Shown piece after piece: positions 6,687 through 15,483 of a DNA stretch of 23,690 nucleotides. Made by a program: the position numbers and the translations under genes. Under the pieces are notes generated by a model. The model searched no databases, was not told the origin of the DNA, and was given only the letters and a program-made list of their open reading frames with translations. The stretch's first letter is position 1; every line of letters starts with the position of its first letter. This stretch comes from a virus, in IMG/VR virus record IMGVR_UViG_3300032334_001428, positions 1 through 23,690 of that record. One strand, given 5' to 3'.

Positions 6687-8093
6687 ATGAAGATAATAAT
6701 TAACGAATGGCAATTTTTGATATCTGAAGGTCTTATAACTGAAGAAAAATATCAGGATGCCATAAAAAAACTTAAGACGGGTGATAAATTAGAATATACT
6801 GATGATAAGGGTGGTAAACTTACATTTGAAGTAATATTTAATGATAGTGGTCAAGTATATTTAAAAAACCTAGATAGCGGTGTTTATAAAAATAATTACT
6901 TTTTTATAACTGTTTCTGATTTAGCAAAAAATAATTTAACATTTAAAACCATTAATGTTCCTAAAAATTTACCAGATAATTTAAAGAATGAGAAAAAAGA
7001 TTCTATTAAATTAGCAGAAATATTAAAAACATTCCCAACCAGTTCTTGGAAAAAATCAACATTTAAAAATATTTCAAAACTCAATATGGGTGGTGAAGAT
7101 ATCGATATTGAAAAACCAGATGTTGAAGATGAAAAATTTAAAAATTATGTAAAGGTAAAAGATATTAACCCATTTTTAGATGAATTAAAAGGAATGAAAT
7201 CAGGTAATCTATATAGATTAACATTATCAAATGGTGGTATAATAGATTTAAATTTAATAGATAATAAAAACGATAGTTTATTCTTTGAATATTCTGATGC
7301 TAAAGGACCAGCAAAAGCATACGATGAATTACTCAATGCTGAATTAATGTTAGATGTTAATTCTAGTTCAGTTCAACAAATGGTATCATCACTTACTGAT
7401 GAAGATAATGTTGAATCAGTTTACAATATAACATTCAAAAAAATTATATCTGGTCAAGGTGATGATAATAATAGAGCCTATAAAAAAATATTAATAAAAA
7501 ATATTATTGATATTGATTTGGTTTCATCATCTGATAAAAAAGAAGATAAAAAAGAGGAACCTACTGATGAAAAACATATTGAGGACATGTCTGATGAAGA
7601 AATAGATGATATGACACCTGAAGATATAACTAGTATGGTTTTAAGTAATCCAACATTTAAAGCAGCATTCTTATCTAAGCCAGGTTTTTGGAAAAGACTT
7701 GTTGGTGGTAAACCAAAAGGTATATTAGCTGCTAAATCAATATTAAAGAAATTTAATTTCTATGATAATACTGGTGGAGATAAAAAAGAAAAGGACTTGG
7801 TTGTTGATTTCTTCAAAAATAATGAAGAATACTTTATACAATTACTTGATAAAAGTTTTAATAGAGGTGATATAACTTTAGATATTACTAAAAAATATAA
7901 AGTTAAAGCAAAGAAAAGAACAAATGTAAAAGGTGGTATTACAGTTTTCCTTTATGGAAATGGGTTTATGTTTAAAATAAACACAATCTATGGTGATACT
8001 AGAGATGAGTTTAGAGCAACTTTAATAATAGATTATAACACTGAAGATGAATATCGTGAGAATAGAACGATAAGAGTTACTGACGCTTACTAA
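6687..8093 (+). CDS. Unrecognised 468-residue protein translated just ahead of the tape measure
   Basis: A 468-residue protein of unknown family. It starts MKIIINEWQFLISEGLITEE at the first ATG, after an A/T-rich leader with no Shine-Dalgarno. Residues 25-85 and 150-250 look like small beta-rich modules (for example KTGDKLEYTDDKGGKLTFEV and SGNLYRLTLSNGGIIDLNL). Residues about 285-320 are a highly acidic and lysine-rich linker (KKEDKKEEPTDEKHIEDMSD, then EEIDDMTPEDI). Residues 325-468 form a basic C-terminal module with FWKRLVGGKPKG and a final beta-rich part. No signal peptide or membrane helix is seen. The stop is 2 bases before the tape measure ATG, so the two are likely translationally coupled. 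In T4-like phages this slot holds hub or tape-measure-associated proteins, so a chaperone or structural partner of the tape measure is a reasonable but unproven guess. Confidence 0.85.
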   Translation: MKIIINEWQFLISEGLITEEKYQDAIKKLKTGDKLEYTDDKGGKLTFEVIFNDSGQVYLKNLDSGVYKNNYFFITVSDLAKNNLTFKTINVPKNLPDNLKNEKKDSIKLAEILKTFPTSSWKKSTFKNISKLNMGGEDIDIEKPDVEDEKFKNYVKVKDINPFLDELKGMKSGNLYRLTLSNGGIIDLNLIDNKNDSLFFEYSDAKGPAKAYDELLNAELMLDVNSSSVQQMVSSLTDEDNVESVYNITFKKIISGQGDDNNRAYKKILIKNIIDIDLVSSSDKKEDKKEEPTDEKHIEDMSDEEIDDMTPEDITSMVLSNPTFKAAFLSKPGFWKRLVGGKPKGILAAKSILKKFNFYDNTGGDKKEKDLVVDFFKNNEEYFIQLLDKSFNRGDITLDITKKYKVKAKKRTNVKGGITVFLYGNGFMFKINTIYGDTRDEFRATLIIDYNTEDEYRENRTIRVTDAY

Positions 8094-8095
8094 TT

Positions 8096-10681
8096 ATGGC
8101 AAAATACGAATTTGATAAGGAAAAATTTGAAGAGTGGAAAAGAGCTCAAAAAGAATCTGCTGAACTTCAGGAAAAGATGAACAGCAGTATTGGTGGCTAT
8201 TTAGAATCTGTTAAAAAAATTAAGGAATTACAAAAAAATATTCAATTTATTGAGCAAAAAGTTACTCAATTAAAAGAAGAACAACTTAAAGCTGAAAAAG
8301 ATTTAGTAAAAAATACTGAAAAACTTAATAAAGCAACTGCTGACGGTGATGCTGATGAAATTAAAGCTCTTAAAGAAAAAGAAAAAGAGTTAAAGAAAAT
8401 ATTAGCAGCAAAGAAAGAAGGTGTTGCTATAACTGAAAAAGAATTAGGTTTACTTAAACAACAAAATGATGCTTTAGTTGAGTCGGCTAAACAAACTAGT
8501 TTAATAAGTGCTGGTTTAGGTTCAGCTATTGGGTTTTTAGGTAAGGTACCAGGATTGATTGGTAAAGGTTTCGGTATGCTTAAAGGTACTGGTATCTTTG
8601 AGATGGACAAAGAAATCCGTAATGCTGTTCGTAGTATGGCTGGTGGTCAAAAACAGTACGATAATATGTACAATACGATTACTAAAGCCGCAGAAACTAC
8701 AACAATGTGGGGTGTTGGTGTTAAAGATTTAGCGGTAATGCAACGTGGTTATAGTGAAGCTATTGGTAAATCAGTAATGTTAACTGAAGATGGTTATAAA
8801 GCTATGGCTAAGTTAGCTGAAGGTACTGGTTTAGGTAAAGAATTTGCTGTTCAGATTGCTGGTGAAATGGATAAATTTAACATTTCAGCCGAAAGAACAA
8901 GTACAATTGTTGAGTCTACAATGAATAAAGCTGCTAAAATTGGTGTTAATGGTGCCGCAGCTTTAAAATCATTTCAAAATAATTTAAAATTAGCTCAAAG
9001 ATTTAATTTTAAAGGTGGTATTGCTGGATTAGCTAAATTTTCAGCTGAAGCTACTAAACTTAGATTAGACATGGAAGGTATTGCTGGTATGGCTGAAAGG
9101 GTTTTCAGACCAGAAGGTGCTATTGAAATGGCCGCTCAATTAACCACAATGGGTGGTAAGTTTTCTGCACTTGGTGACCCAATGCAATTAATGTTTAAAG
9201 CTAGAAATGACTTTGAAGGTTTTGCTAAAGACATTGGTAAAGCATCGGCTGAATTTGTTGAATTCAATAAGGAAACTGGTGAGTTTAACATTAAAAATGG
9301 TCTTGCTGCTGATAGGATGCGTGAGATATCACAAATAACTGGTATATCGGTTGAGAAGTTGCAAGAGATGGCTGAAGCTGAACAAAGAATACAAGAAGTT
9401 AGAAAAGGTCTTAAAGGTGGTATTTTTAATCAAGAAGATACTGAATTGATAAGTTCATTTGCTAAATTTAAAGATGGTAAATGGAAAATTGAAGCTGGTA
9501 GTTTTAGTAAAGATTTAAAAGATTTAAGTAAAAGTGATATTGCAAGAATTAAATCTGAATCAGAAGCATTGGATAAAAGAGCTGAAGATGCTAGAACATT
9601 TGATGAAACTTTACAAGATTTAATTTTAATGTTTAAACAACAATTATTACCTTTTGCTCAAAAATTAAAAGAAGGTTTGGGTGGTCCAATTCAAGAAATG
9701 GTTAAGAAATGGAGTCAAGAAGGTTTCTTTAAAACATTGAGAGAGTTTGTTAAAGGTGCTGCTGATATGGTTGCTTCATTAGGTAAATGGATTCTTAATA
9801 TTGTTGAATTTTTAGGACCAAAAGGTACAGTAATAGCTGGACTTACACTTGCACTTGCTGGTAAAGCAATTACTTGGATTACTAATGGTATGTATTTAGC
9901 TCAAGGATTCAAAATGGGCGGTGGTGGAATGGGTGGTGGAATGCCTGGTATGCCAGGTGGTGGTGGTGCTTTTGGTGTTCCTGGTGGTCAAATAGGTCCA
10001 GCACTACCAATGAGTGGTATGCAAAAAGCACTTGGTGGAAATATTGCTGGTGGTAAATTTGCTGCTGGAACAATGGGTTCAATGGGTCTTGGGTTAGGTT
10101 TAGGTGTTCTTGGTACTGGTATGCAATACGGTAGAAGTCAAATGGATAATCCAGAAAGTACTGGTGGTAAGATGTTGGGTATTGGTGGTACGGCAGCGCA
10201 ATATGCTGGTATGGGTGCAATGCTTGGACCATGGGGTGCAGCGATTGGTGGTTTAATTGGTGCTGGTGTTGGTACGTATGATGAGTATTTTACTAAAGCT
10301 AAACAAAATATGGGTGGATATGATTCAAGTAGTACATTATATAAATCAAATGATTCAGTAATGTATAACCCACAAGATAAATTCCTAAAGGTTAATGATG
10401 CTGTTCAAATAGCTGGTACAAGTGTTAATGGTAACGCTAAATTAGCACAAGAATTATCTAAAAATAATTCATCTGCACCAAGTGAAATGACACATAAATT
10501 TGAAAATTTAAAAATTACAATTGATGTAAATATACCTGGAAATGAAAAATTAGGTACTCAATTTGCAAATGAACCTGAATTCATGAGAAGAATTAGTGAA
10601 GCTGTAAATAAATCGATTTCACTGGCCGCTGGTGGTGGTAAATTATCAGGTAGTGGTACTAAAAAGTCAGGTAAAGAATAA
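8096..10681 (+). CDS. Tail tape measure protein
   Basis: 861 residues. It fills the tail tube and sets its length, and is normally ejected with the DNA. Residues 1-135 are a long charged coiled coil (EFDKEKFEEWKRAQKESAEL, then repeated K/E-rich heptads). Hydrophobic Gly-rich segments follow at about 137-165 (LISAGLGSAIGFLGKVPGLI), at 565-603 (WILNIVEFLGPKGTVIAGL and beyond) and near 710-725 (GPWGAAIGGLIGAGVG), the kind of membrane-active helices common in tape measures. A Gly/Met/Pro-rich low-complexity stretch begins at residue 607. The C-terminus ends in Gly/Ser/Lys. The middle (170-440) has the Ala-rich, helical tape-measure pattern with AVRSMAGGQKQYDN and IAGEMDKFNISAERTST. At the commonly used ~1.5 angstrom per residue, 861 residues would imply a tail of about 130 nm. 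Its position between assembly factors and baseplate genes fits. The start follows the previous stop by 2 bases. Confidence 0.9.
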   Translation: MAKYEFDKEKFEEWKRAQKESAELQEKMNSSIGGYLESVKKIKELQKNIQFIEQKVTQLKEEQLKAEKDLVKNTEKLNKATADGDADEIKALKEKEKELKKILAAKKEGVAITEKELGLLKQQNDALVESAKQTSLISAGLGSAIGFLGKVPGLIGKGFGMLKGTGIFEMDKEIRNAVRSMAGGQKQYDNMYNTITKAAETTTMWGVGVKDLAVMQRGYSEAIGKSVMLTEDGYKAMAKLAEGTGLGKEFAVQIAGEMDKFNISAERTSTIVESTMNKAAKIGVNGAAALKSFQNNLKLAQRFNFKGGIAGLAKFSAEATKLRLDMEGIAGMAERVFRPEGAIEMAAQLTTMGGKFSALGDPMQLMFKARNDFEGFAKDIGKASAEFVEFNKETGEFNIKNGLAADRMREISQITGISVEKLQEMAEAEQRIQEVRKGLKGGIFNQEDTELISSFAKFKDGKWKIEAGSFSKDLKDLSKSDIARIKSESEALDKRAEDARTFDETLQDLILMFKQQLLPFAQKLKEGLGGPIQEMVKKWSQEGFFKTLREFVKGAADMVASLGKWILNIVEFLGPKGTVIAGLTLALAGKAITWITNGMYLAQGFKMGGGGMGGGMPGMPGGGGAFGVPGGQIGPALPMSGMQKALGGNIAGGKFAAGTMGSMGLGLGLGVLGTGMQYGRSQMDNPESTGGKMLGIGGTAAQYAGMGAMLGPWGAAIGGLIGAGVGTYDEYFTKAKQNMGGYDSSSTLYKSNDSVMYNPQDKFLKVNDAVQIAGTSVNGNAKLAQELSKNNSSAPSEMTHKFENLKITIDVNIPGNEKLGTQFANEPEFMRRISEAVNKSISLAAGGGKLSGSGTKKSGKE

Positions 10682-10736
10682 ATGTTAATTTTTTGTTAAA
10701 ATTCATTTTTTTGTTGTCGAATAAGAAAAAATTTAC

Positions 10737-10878
10737 TATTATTTATATATAATAATTATAATATTAATAATAATATATTAAATATAATAATATATTATAA
10801 TAATAATAATTAAATATAGTATAATAATAATATATTAATTAATATAATATTATTATATAATATATATTATTTAAAAAT
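10737..10878. other. 142-bp nearly pure A+T tract in the gap between tape measure and baseplate genes
   Basis: Between 10737 and 10878 there is a single G (10819) and no C. The tract is built of TAA/ATA/TTA triplets with many overlapping AT palindromes. The gap 10682-10935 has no convincing ORF and no clear GC hairpin terminator. The tract could be an easily melted region (origin-like), a protein-binding spacer, or a recombination scar. Confidence 0.6.
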
Positions 10879-10910
10879 CATTTATTTTTTCAAAATTTTA
10901 AGTAACATAG

Positions 10911-10926
10911 TATTTATATATAAAGA
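10911..10926 (+). promoter_or_regulatory. Putative phage late promoter element before the baseplate operon
   Basis: TATTTATATATAAAGA begins 25 nt before the ATG at 10936, after the A+T tract. This is the only such element between the tape measure and the three baseplate genes, which are closely packed and probably co-transcribed. Confidence 0.45.
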
Positions 10927-10935
10927 ATTAACACT

Positions 10936-13900
10936 ATGTCAAATTCAATAAATTCACTATCTCCAACGTTTAGAGATTATCTATTATTAAAGAATTTAGT
11001 TACCGATACGGTAGTTGATAATGGTTTACAATCATTATTAGCTGGTATTGGTTATCCAGTAGCCACTGAAACATTACCAAATGCGGTTCAACCGTCTAAT
11101 AGTATTAATGATACTGGTCAATTATATCAAGAATTAAATACAATTTTAAATACATACCAAGGTGGTGCTGGTGATTATTCTCAAGTTGAGATTATATTAA
11201 ATCAATCAACAAACAATACAATAGGTAATCAAGGTCCATATGCTAATTCAAATGAATTATTAAATGGTCAATTTGTTTATAATGGTAGTTTAACAAATAG
11301 TGATTCAATTAGACAAAGTTTAACAACTAAAAATATTTATGTTGATGTACCAAAACAAAGTGTAATTAATTTAAATACACAAGCTGTACCTACTTTTCAA
11401 AATTTAACTTCTTATATTGATGAAAATAATAATTTAGCTATAGGTGGTCCTGGTAAACAAGCTGTGGATGTTTTAGCTGGTTTAGTTAGTGGCCAAGGTG
11501 TTGGTTTAAACGTTACCAATGGTAGTTTAATTGCTAATGAAGATATTAGGTCAACATTGTTAGGTAGAACATTGGGTGCAACTGGTGTTATAAATGATAC
11601 TCAATTAGGTAATATTGGTGGTCAACAATTATTAGCACATGTTGGTTACAATGCTGCATTTGGTTTACAACAAGAAACATTAGGTAAATTAAATTTAAAT
11701 CCATTAACATTACTTCAAGGAAAACCTTTGGTTACTTTGAACTATAGCATTACAGTACCTAAAGGTAAAGTTGGTAAAATTCTTAATTTTGCTGCAAACG
11801 TATTAGGTGCTCAATCACCAGTTAGTTTATTAGAACAATCATCAAGTATTTTTACATTTGGTAATAAATTAGAATATATAGGTCAAGGTAACATTCAAAG
11901 AGCTAATGAAATGATTGCAAATTCTGGTATGGGTCAAGTTCAATCACTTATGAACCATATGAGAGCCAATTTAATGATTTCAAATGACCCCGAAGGTACT
12001 TCATTAAGACAAGGATATGCACCAGGTTATAAAGATGGTAGAAAATCAAAAGGTGAAGAAACTGGTGATGGAACCAATTCTAATTTATATGCTAGAGCTG
12101 ATGGTGATGGTGGTATTATTGATTTTTTAAATGGTAAAGCAAATAGTCCAATATCCTCAGGTAATTATGATAGAAGTGGTCAAATTAGTGATGATGGTTG
12201 GAATGAAGAATATCGTGGATTTACTAATCGTAGTGATTTACCCGTATCTGAAAGTGATTCTGAACTAATAAGGGTAGGTGAAACACTTGTTGAAGAATAT
12301 AAAGACGCTTTTGGTTGGGAAGATACTAATAATAATATACCAGAAAATGAAAAACAATTTACACCGAATAGTACATTTAAAAATCCAAAAACATTATTAT
12401 ATAAAACAAAGAAATTGTTTGAAAGTAATAATATGAAAACATTAATAACTGGACATGGTGTTAAAGATGATAATCAATCACAAATACAAACTGCTGTATC
12501 AAGGATTAATAGATTTGTACCAAAAGGTAGTGGTGTATTATCATATAATTCATTAATTAAAGGTGAAACTGATGACCCATCAAAAGTATTTTGTAGAACA
12601 TGGACAGTCTTTGATAGGTATGATAATGTATTTGATTTACAAAAAAGTAGAGGATTATATGGTAGTGGTAATAAAAATATTTTTAGAAGAAATGTTGAAT
12701 TTTCAGTTTTAGATGATAATGGTTTTGTTAAAGTATCACCGTTAACATCTACTAATGATAGTGGTGGTATAGTAGATGATGTTAAAAAATACATGTTTTC
12801 AATAGAGAATTTAGCTTGGAATGATAACTTGGTTAATTTATTACCATGTGAAGTTGGACCTGGTGATTCATTAAGTGGACACAAAGGTAGAATTATGTGG
12901 TTCCCACCATATGATATTAATTTTAGTGAATCAACTTCAGCAAGTTGGGATAAACACAATTTTATAGGTAGAGGTGAGCCAATGTATACATACAATAATA
13001 CTGAAAGAACTGGTAATTTAAGTTGGAAAATTATTATTGACCATCCAAATTATTTAAATTTCATTAGTGGAGCCGATGGTATAGATTCTAAAAACTTTGA
13101 TGATTATGTTGCTTCATTTTTTGCTGGATGTATACCATTAGAAGAAACTAAACTACAACAAATAATGACTACTGAAGAAAAGGATAAAACTGAAGTAGTT
13201 AATGCACAAGAAAAACCAGTTGAAAAATTAGAACCAGAATTACCACCACCATCATTTAACGTATATTTTCCAAATGATGTTTATGATTTGGATAAGTATC
13301 CGTTATATGAAAATGGATTACAAAATCCTGGAACAGACCCAATTTTATATAAAGATAATGTAACTGGTGCTAATTTTGGATTATCAGCTTACACTGAAAT
13401 GTGTTATCAATTTAATGTAAACGGTAGAAAAACTTGGTCATCAGTTCAGTGTTCAGAAACTGCTGGAGTTACTCAAGGTAGTGATGGTAGATTAGAACCA
13501 GATAGAACTAATTTTGGTTTAAATGCAACGGGGACTACACCATCATATACTGGAACTAGACTTGGTGATAAAAAATATCCAAGTTTTAGAGACCAACAAT
13601 ATGCTAAAGATTTACAAGATTATTTATTAACTAAATGTAAACATTGTAAAGTTGAGGTTGTTGGTTATGCTAGTACTGTTGGTACTTTTGGTGATAATAG
13701 AAATGATGAATTATCTAAACTTAGAAGTGAAAGCGTTAAAGATTGGTTAGTTAAAAACGTTATTACTGAACCACCATTTACTGAAAGAGTATCAATTGTT
13801 GCTGAAGGTAAGGGAGCGACTGAAGGTGGTGGTGGCTCATGCCCAACACCAAATGTGATTGCTAGAAAGAAAAATTATTTAAAATCTAAAAATGATGTTT

Positions 13901-15150
13901 ATGGTTGTAAAGCTAATAGATATGTTACTGTTAGATTTGTTGTTGACCCTAATTTAAAACCATTAGAAGACCCAAAAGGTGAAAAAACACCTGAAACTGT
14001 TATTCCACCAAAAATTAGAGTGCCACAAATTCCAACTTCTAGATTTTATAGTGAATGTGATTATTTTGAAAAATTAGCATTAAGTGACTCAATTGCGTAT
14101 AAATCAATTAAATCAAAAATAAAATATTTTCAACCAGCATTCCATTCAACAACACCTGAAGGGTTTAATGCTAGATTAAATTTCTTACAACAATGTATGA
14201 GACAAGGACCAACATTAGGTGCTGTTGATAATAATAACCCAAATAATTTAGCATTTGGTAGACCACCAGTGTGTATATTAAGAGTTGGTGATTTTTATAA
14301 TACTAAAATTATTATAGAAAACTTAAACTTTACATTTGAACCACTTGTTTGGGATTTAAATCCAGAAGGTGTTGGTGTACAACCTATGATTTGTAATGTT
14401 GATTTATCGTTTTCATTTATTGGTGGTTCAAGTCTTAGGGGTCCAATTAATAGATTACAAAATGCTGTATCGTTTAATTATTTTGCTAATACTGAAATTT
14501 ATGACCCACGAGCTGATACTATTGAAATTAATCAAGATGGTGGTAAAGTTGTAAATGGTGTAAGTGGTATTACAACACAATATAATATTTTACCGAACGC
14601 ATCTGATATCACTGGTTTAAGTCCAAATACAACTCGTGATGTAAATCAAGTTGCACAAAATGCTAATGCAAATAGTGGTTCACAACCATTAAGTGAAACA
14701 ACAAACGGTCCTAAAATAACTGGTTTTGCATATTTAACTATAGAAAATACATATGGTAATGTTGGTTTAATAATTAGAACAAAATTAAAAAGTGAGGGTA
14801 TTTATAAAATAATTAATGGTATAAATAATTTATTATTAAGTGATGATGAATACAAAACATTTATTAATAAAGGTATAAAATTAAGTATTCAAACAAAAAA
14901 TGGTGAAATATTAACTGAAGAAGTTGTAGTTTGGGATTCAAAAAATATATCAAAAGACCAAGGTGCAATACTTATTTCTGGTTTCTTTTTTGGTGAACCA
15001 ACAAATTCTTTTGGTACTGGGGTATATGATAAACATAATATTGTTCAAGGTAATGATTATATTATAATTGCATATTATGGTGGTACTAAAATAGCAGCTT
15101 TAGATTTTAAACTTAATAATCAGAATGGTTTTGAATATTTTAGTAATTAA
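10936..15150 (+). CDS. Large baseplate protein with CIS-tube-like halves and an OmpA-like peptidoglycan-binding domain
   Basis: A 1404-residue protein. Residues 1-500 are Asn/Gly/Ser/Leu-rich without a family I recognise (GYAPGYKDGRKSKG near 360). Residues 654-703 (MWFPPYDINFSESTSASWDK, ending SWKIIIDHP) and 1109-1175 (PPVCILRVGDFYNTKIIIEN to PMICNVDLSFSFIGG) resemble the two halves of the tube-like fold in contractile-system tube-initiator/LysM proteins (CIS_tube; gp48/gp54-like role). Between them, at about 880-1000, lies an OmpA-C-like module: VEVVGYASTVG (906-916), N923, L926-S927, R930, then NRYVTVRFVV (from 994). The Arg that binds diaminopimelate is present (R930), but the usual Asp of the TD pair is Ser913. 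It carries extra cysteines, including C901-x-x-C904. The likely place is the top of the baseplate, contacting tube and possibly cell wall. OmpA-like is fairly sure; the baseplate role is inferred from context. Confidence 0.75.
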   Translation: MSNSINSLSPTFRDYLLLKNLVTDTVVDNGLQSLLAGIGYPVATETLPNAVQPSNSINDTGQLYQELNTILNTYQGGAGDYSQVEIILNQSTNNTIGNQGPYANSNELLNGQFVYNGSLTNSDSIRQSLTTKNIYVDVPKQSVINLNTQAVPTFQNLTSYIDENNNLAIGGPGKQAVDVLAGLVSGQGVGLNVTNGSLIANEDIRSTLLGRTLGATGVINDTQLGNIGGQQLLAHVGYNAAFGLQQETLGKLNLNPLTLLQGKPLVTLNYSITVPKGKVGKILNFAANVLGAQSPVSLLEQSSSIFTFGNKLEYIGQGNIQRANEMIANSGMGQVQSLMNHMRANLMISNDPEGTSLRQGYAPGYKDGRKSKGEETGDGTNSNLYARADGDGGIIDFLNGKANSPISSGNYDRSGQISDDGWNEEYRGFTNRSDLPVSESDSELIRVGETLVEEYKDAFGWEDTNNNIPENEKQFTPNSTFKNPKTLLYKTKKLFESNNMKTLITGHGVKDDNQSQIQTAVSRINRFVPKGSGVLSYNSLIKGETDDPSKVFCRTWTVFDRYDNVFDLQKSRGLYGSGNKNIFRRNVEFSVLDDNGFVKVSPLTSTNDSGGIVDDVKKYMFSIENLAWNDNLVNLLPCEVGPGDSLSGHKGRIMWFPPYDINFSESTSASWDKHNFIGRGEPMYTYNNTERTGNLSWKIIIDHPNYLNFISGADGIDSKNFDDYVASFFAGCIPLEETKLQQIMTTEEKDKTEVVNAQEKPVEKLEPELPPPSFNVYFPNDVYDLDKYPLYENGLQNPGTDPILYKDNVTGANFGLSAYTEMCYQFNVNGRKTWSSVQCSETAGVTQGSDGRLEPDRTNFGLNATGTTPSYTGTRLGDKKYPSFRDQQYAKDLQDYLLTKCKHCKVEVVGYASTVGTFGDNRNDELSKLRSESVKDWLVKNVITEPPFTERVSIVAEGKGATEGGGGSCPTPNVIARKKNYLKSKNDVYGCKANRYVTVRFVVDPNLKPLEDPKGEKTPETVIPPKIRVPQIPTSRFYSECDYFEKLALSDSIAYKSIKSKIKYFQPAFHSTTPEGFNARLNFLQQCMRQGPTLGAVDNNNPNNLAFGRPPVCILRVGDFYNTKIIIENLNFTFEPLVWDLNPEGVGVQPMICNVDLSFSFIGGSSLRGPINRLQNAVSFNYFANTEIYDPRADTIEINQDGGKVVNGVSGITTQYNILPNASDITGLSPNTTRDVNQVAQNANANSGSQPLSETTNGPKITGFAYLTIENTYGNVGLIIRTKLKSEGIYKIINGINNLLLSDDEYKTFINKGIKLSIQTKNGEILTEEVVVWDSKNISKDQGAILISGFFFGEPTNSFGTGVYDKHNIVQGNDYIIIAYYGGTKIAALDFKLNNQNGFEYFSN

Positions 15151-15165
15151 AAAAAATAACACATT

Positions 15166-15483
15166 ATGGCAAAATATTTTGATAGATACGAAAAATTCAA
15201 ATTTAGAGGTACGACTACACCAGTACCCTACATAAACATACCCGTTTCCACAACTGATAAAAATGTTGTTTATAAATTAACTAAAACTAGACTTGACAAA
15301 TTAAGTCAAAGTTATTATAATAATCCATATCATGGATTTTTAATAATGTTGGCAAATCCACAATATGGTGGTTTAGAATTTAATATAAAAGACGGTGATG
15401 TTATAAGAATACCATATCCGTTTGATTCAGCATTAGAAAGATATATAAACCAAGTTAATAGATATAAAGAATTATATGGCTGA
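15166..15483 (+). CDS. gp53-like baseplate wedge protein
   Basis: A 105-residue protein. After a short basic N-terminus (MAKYFDRYEKFKFRG) it contains VVYKLTKTRLDKLSQSYY, then a hydrophobic LIMLANPQYGG, then FNIKDGDVIRIPYPFD. This arrangement (y-x-v-t..R.D.LS..YY..p....li..aN.......i..Gd.irIP) is the LysM-like pattern seen in T4 gp53 family baseplate wedge proteins. It is about half the length of T4 gp53, so only the core is present. The start follows the preceding gene by 15 bases and its TGA stop overlaps the ATG of the hub gene by 8 bases (ATGGCTGA), so hub translation is probably coupled to it. Role: part of the wedge that links the hub to the sheath-baseplate ring. The alternative is a stand-alone LysM-like adaptor. 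Confidence 0.75.
   Translation: MAKYFDRYEKFKFRGTTTPVPYINIPVSTTDKNVVYKLTKTRLDKLSQSYYNNPYHGFLIMLANPQYGGLEFNIKDGDVIRIPYPFDSALERYINQVNRYKELYG

Noticed and set aside
9909-10232. A 107-codon minus-strand ORF opposite the tape measure
   Set aside because: Its His/Tyr/Gln-rich product is the antisense of the Gly/Met-rich tape measure segment, so it is a composition shadow.
10682-10736. T-rich segment after the tape measure as a terminator
   Set aside because: There is no stem with GC pairs; the short AATTTT/AAAATT pairing is too weak to call.
12474-12995. A 173-codon minus-strand ORF inside the 1404-residue baseplate gene
   Set aside because: It lies entirely antisense to a gene with clear coding bias, has no recognisable domain and no promoter or leader signals.
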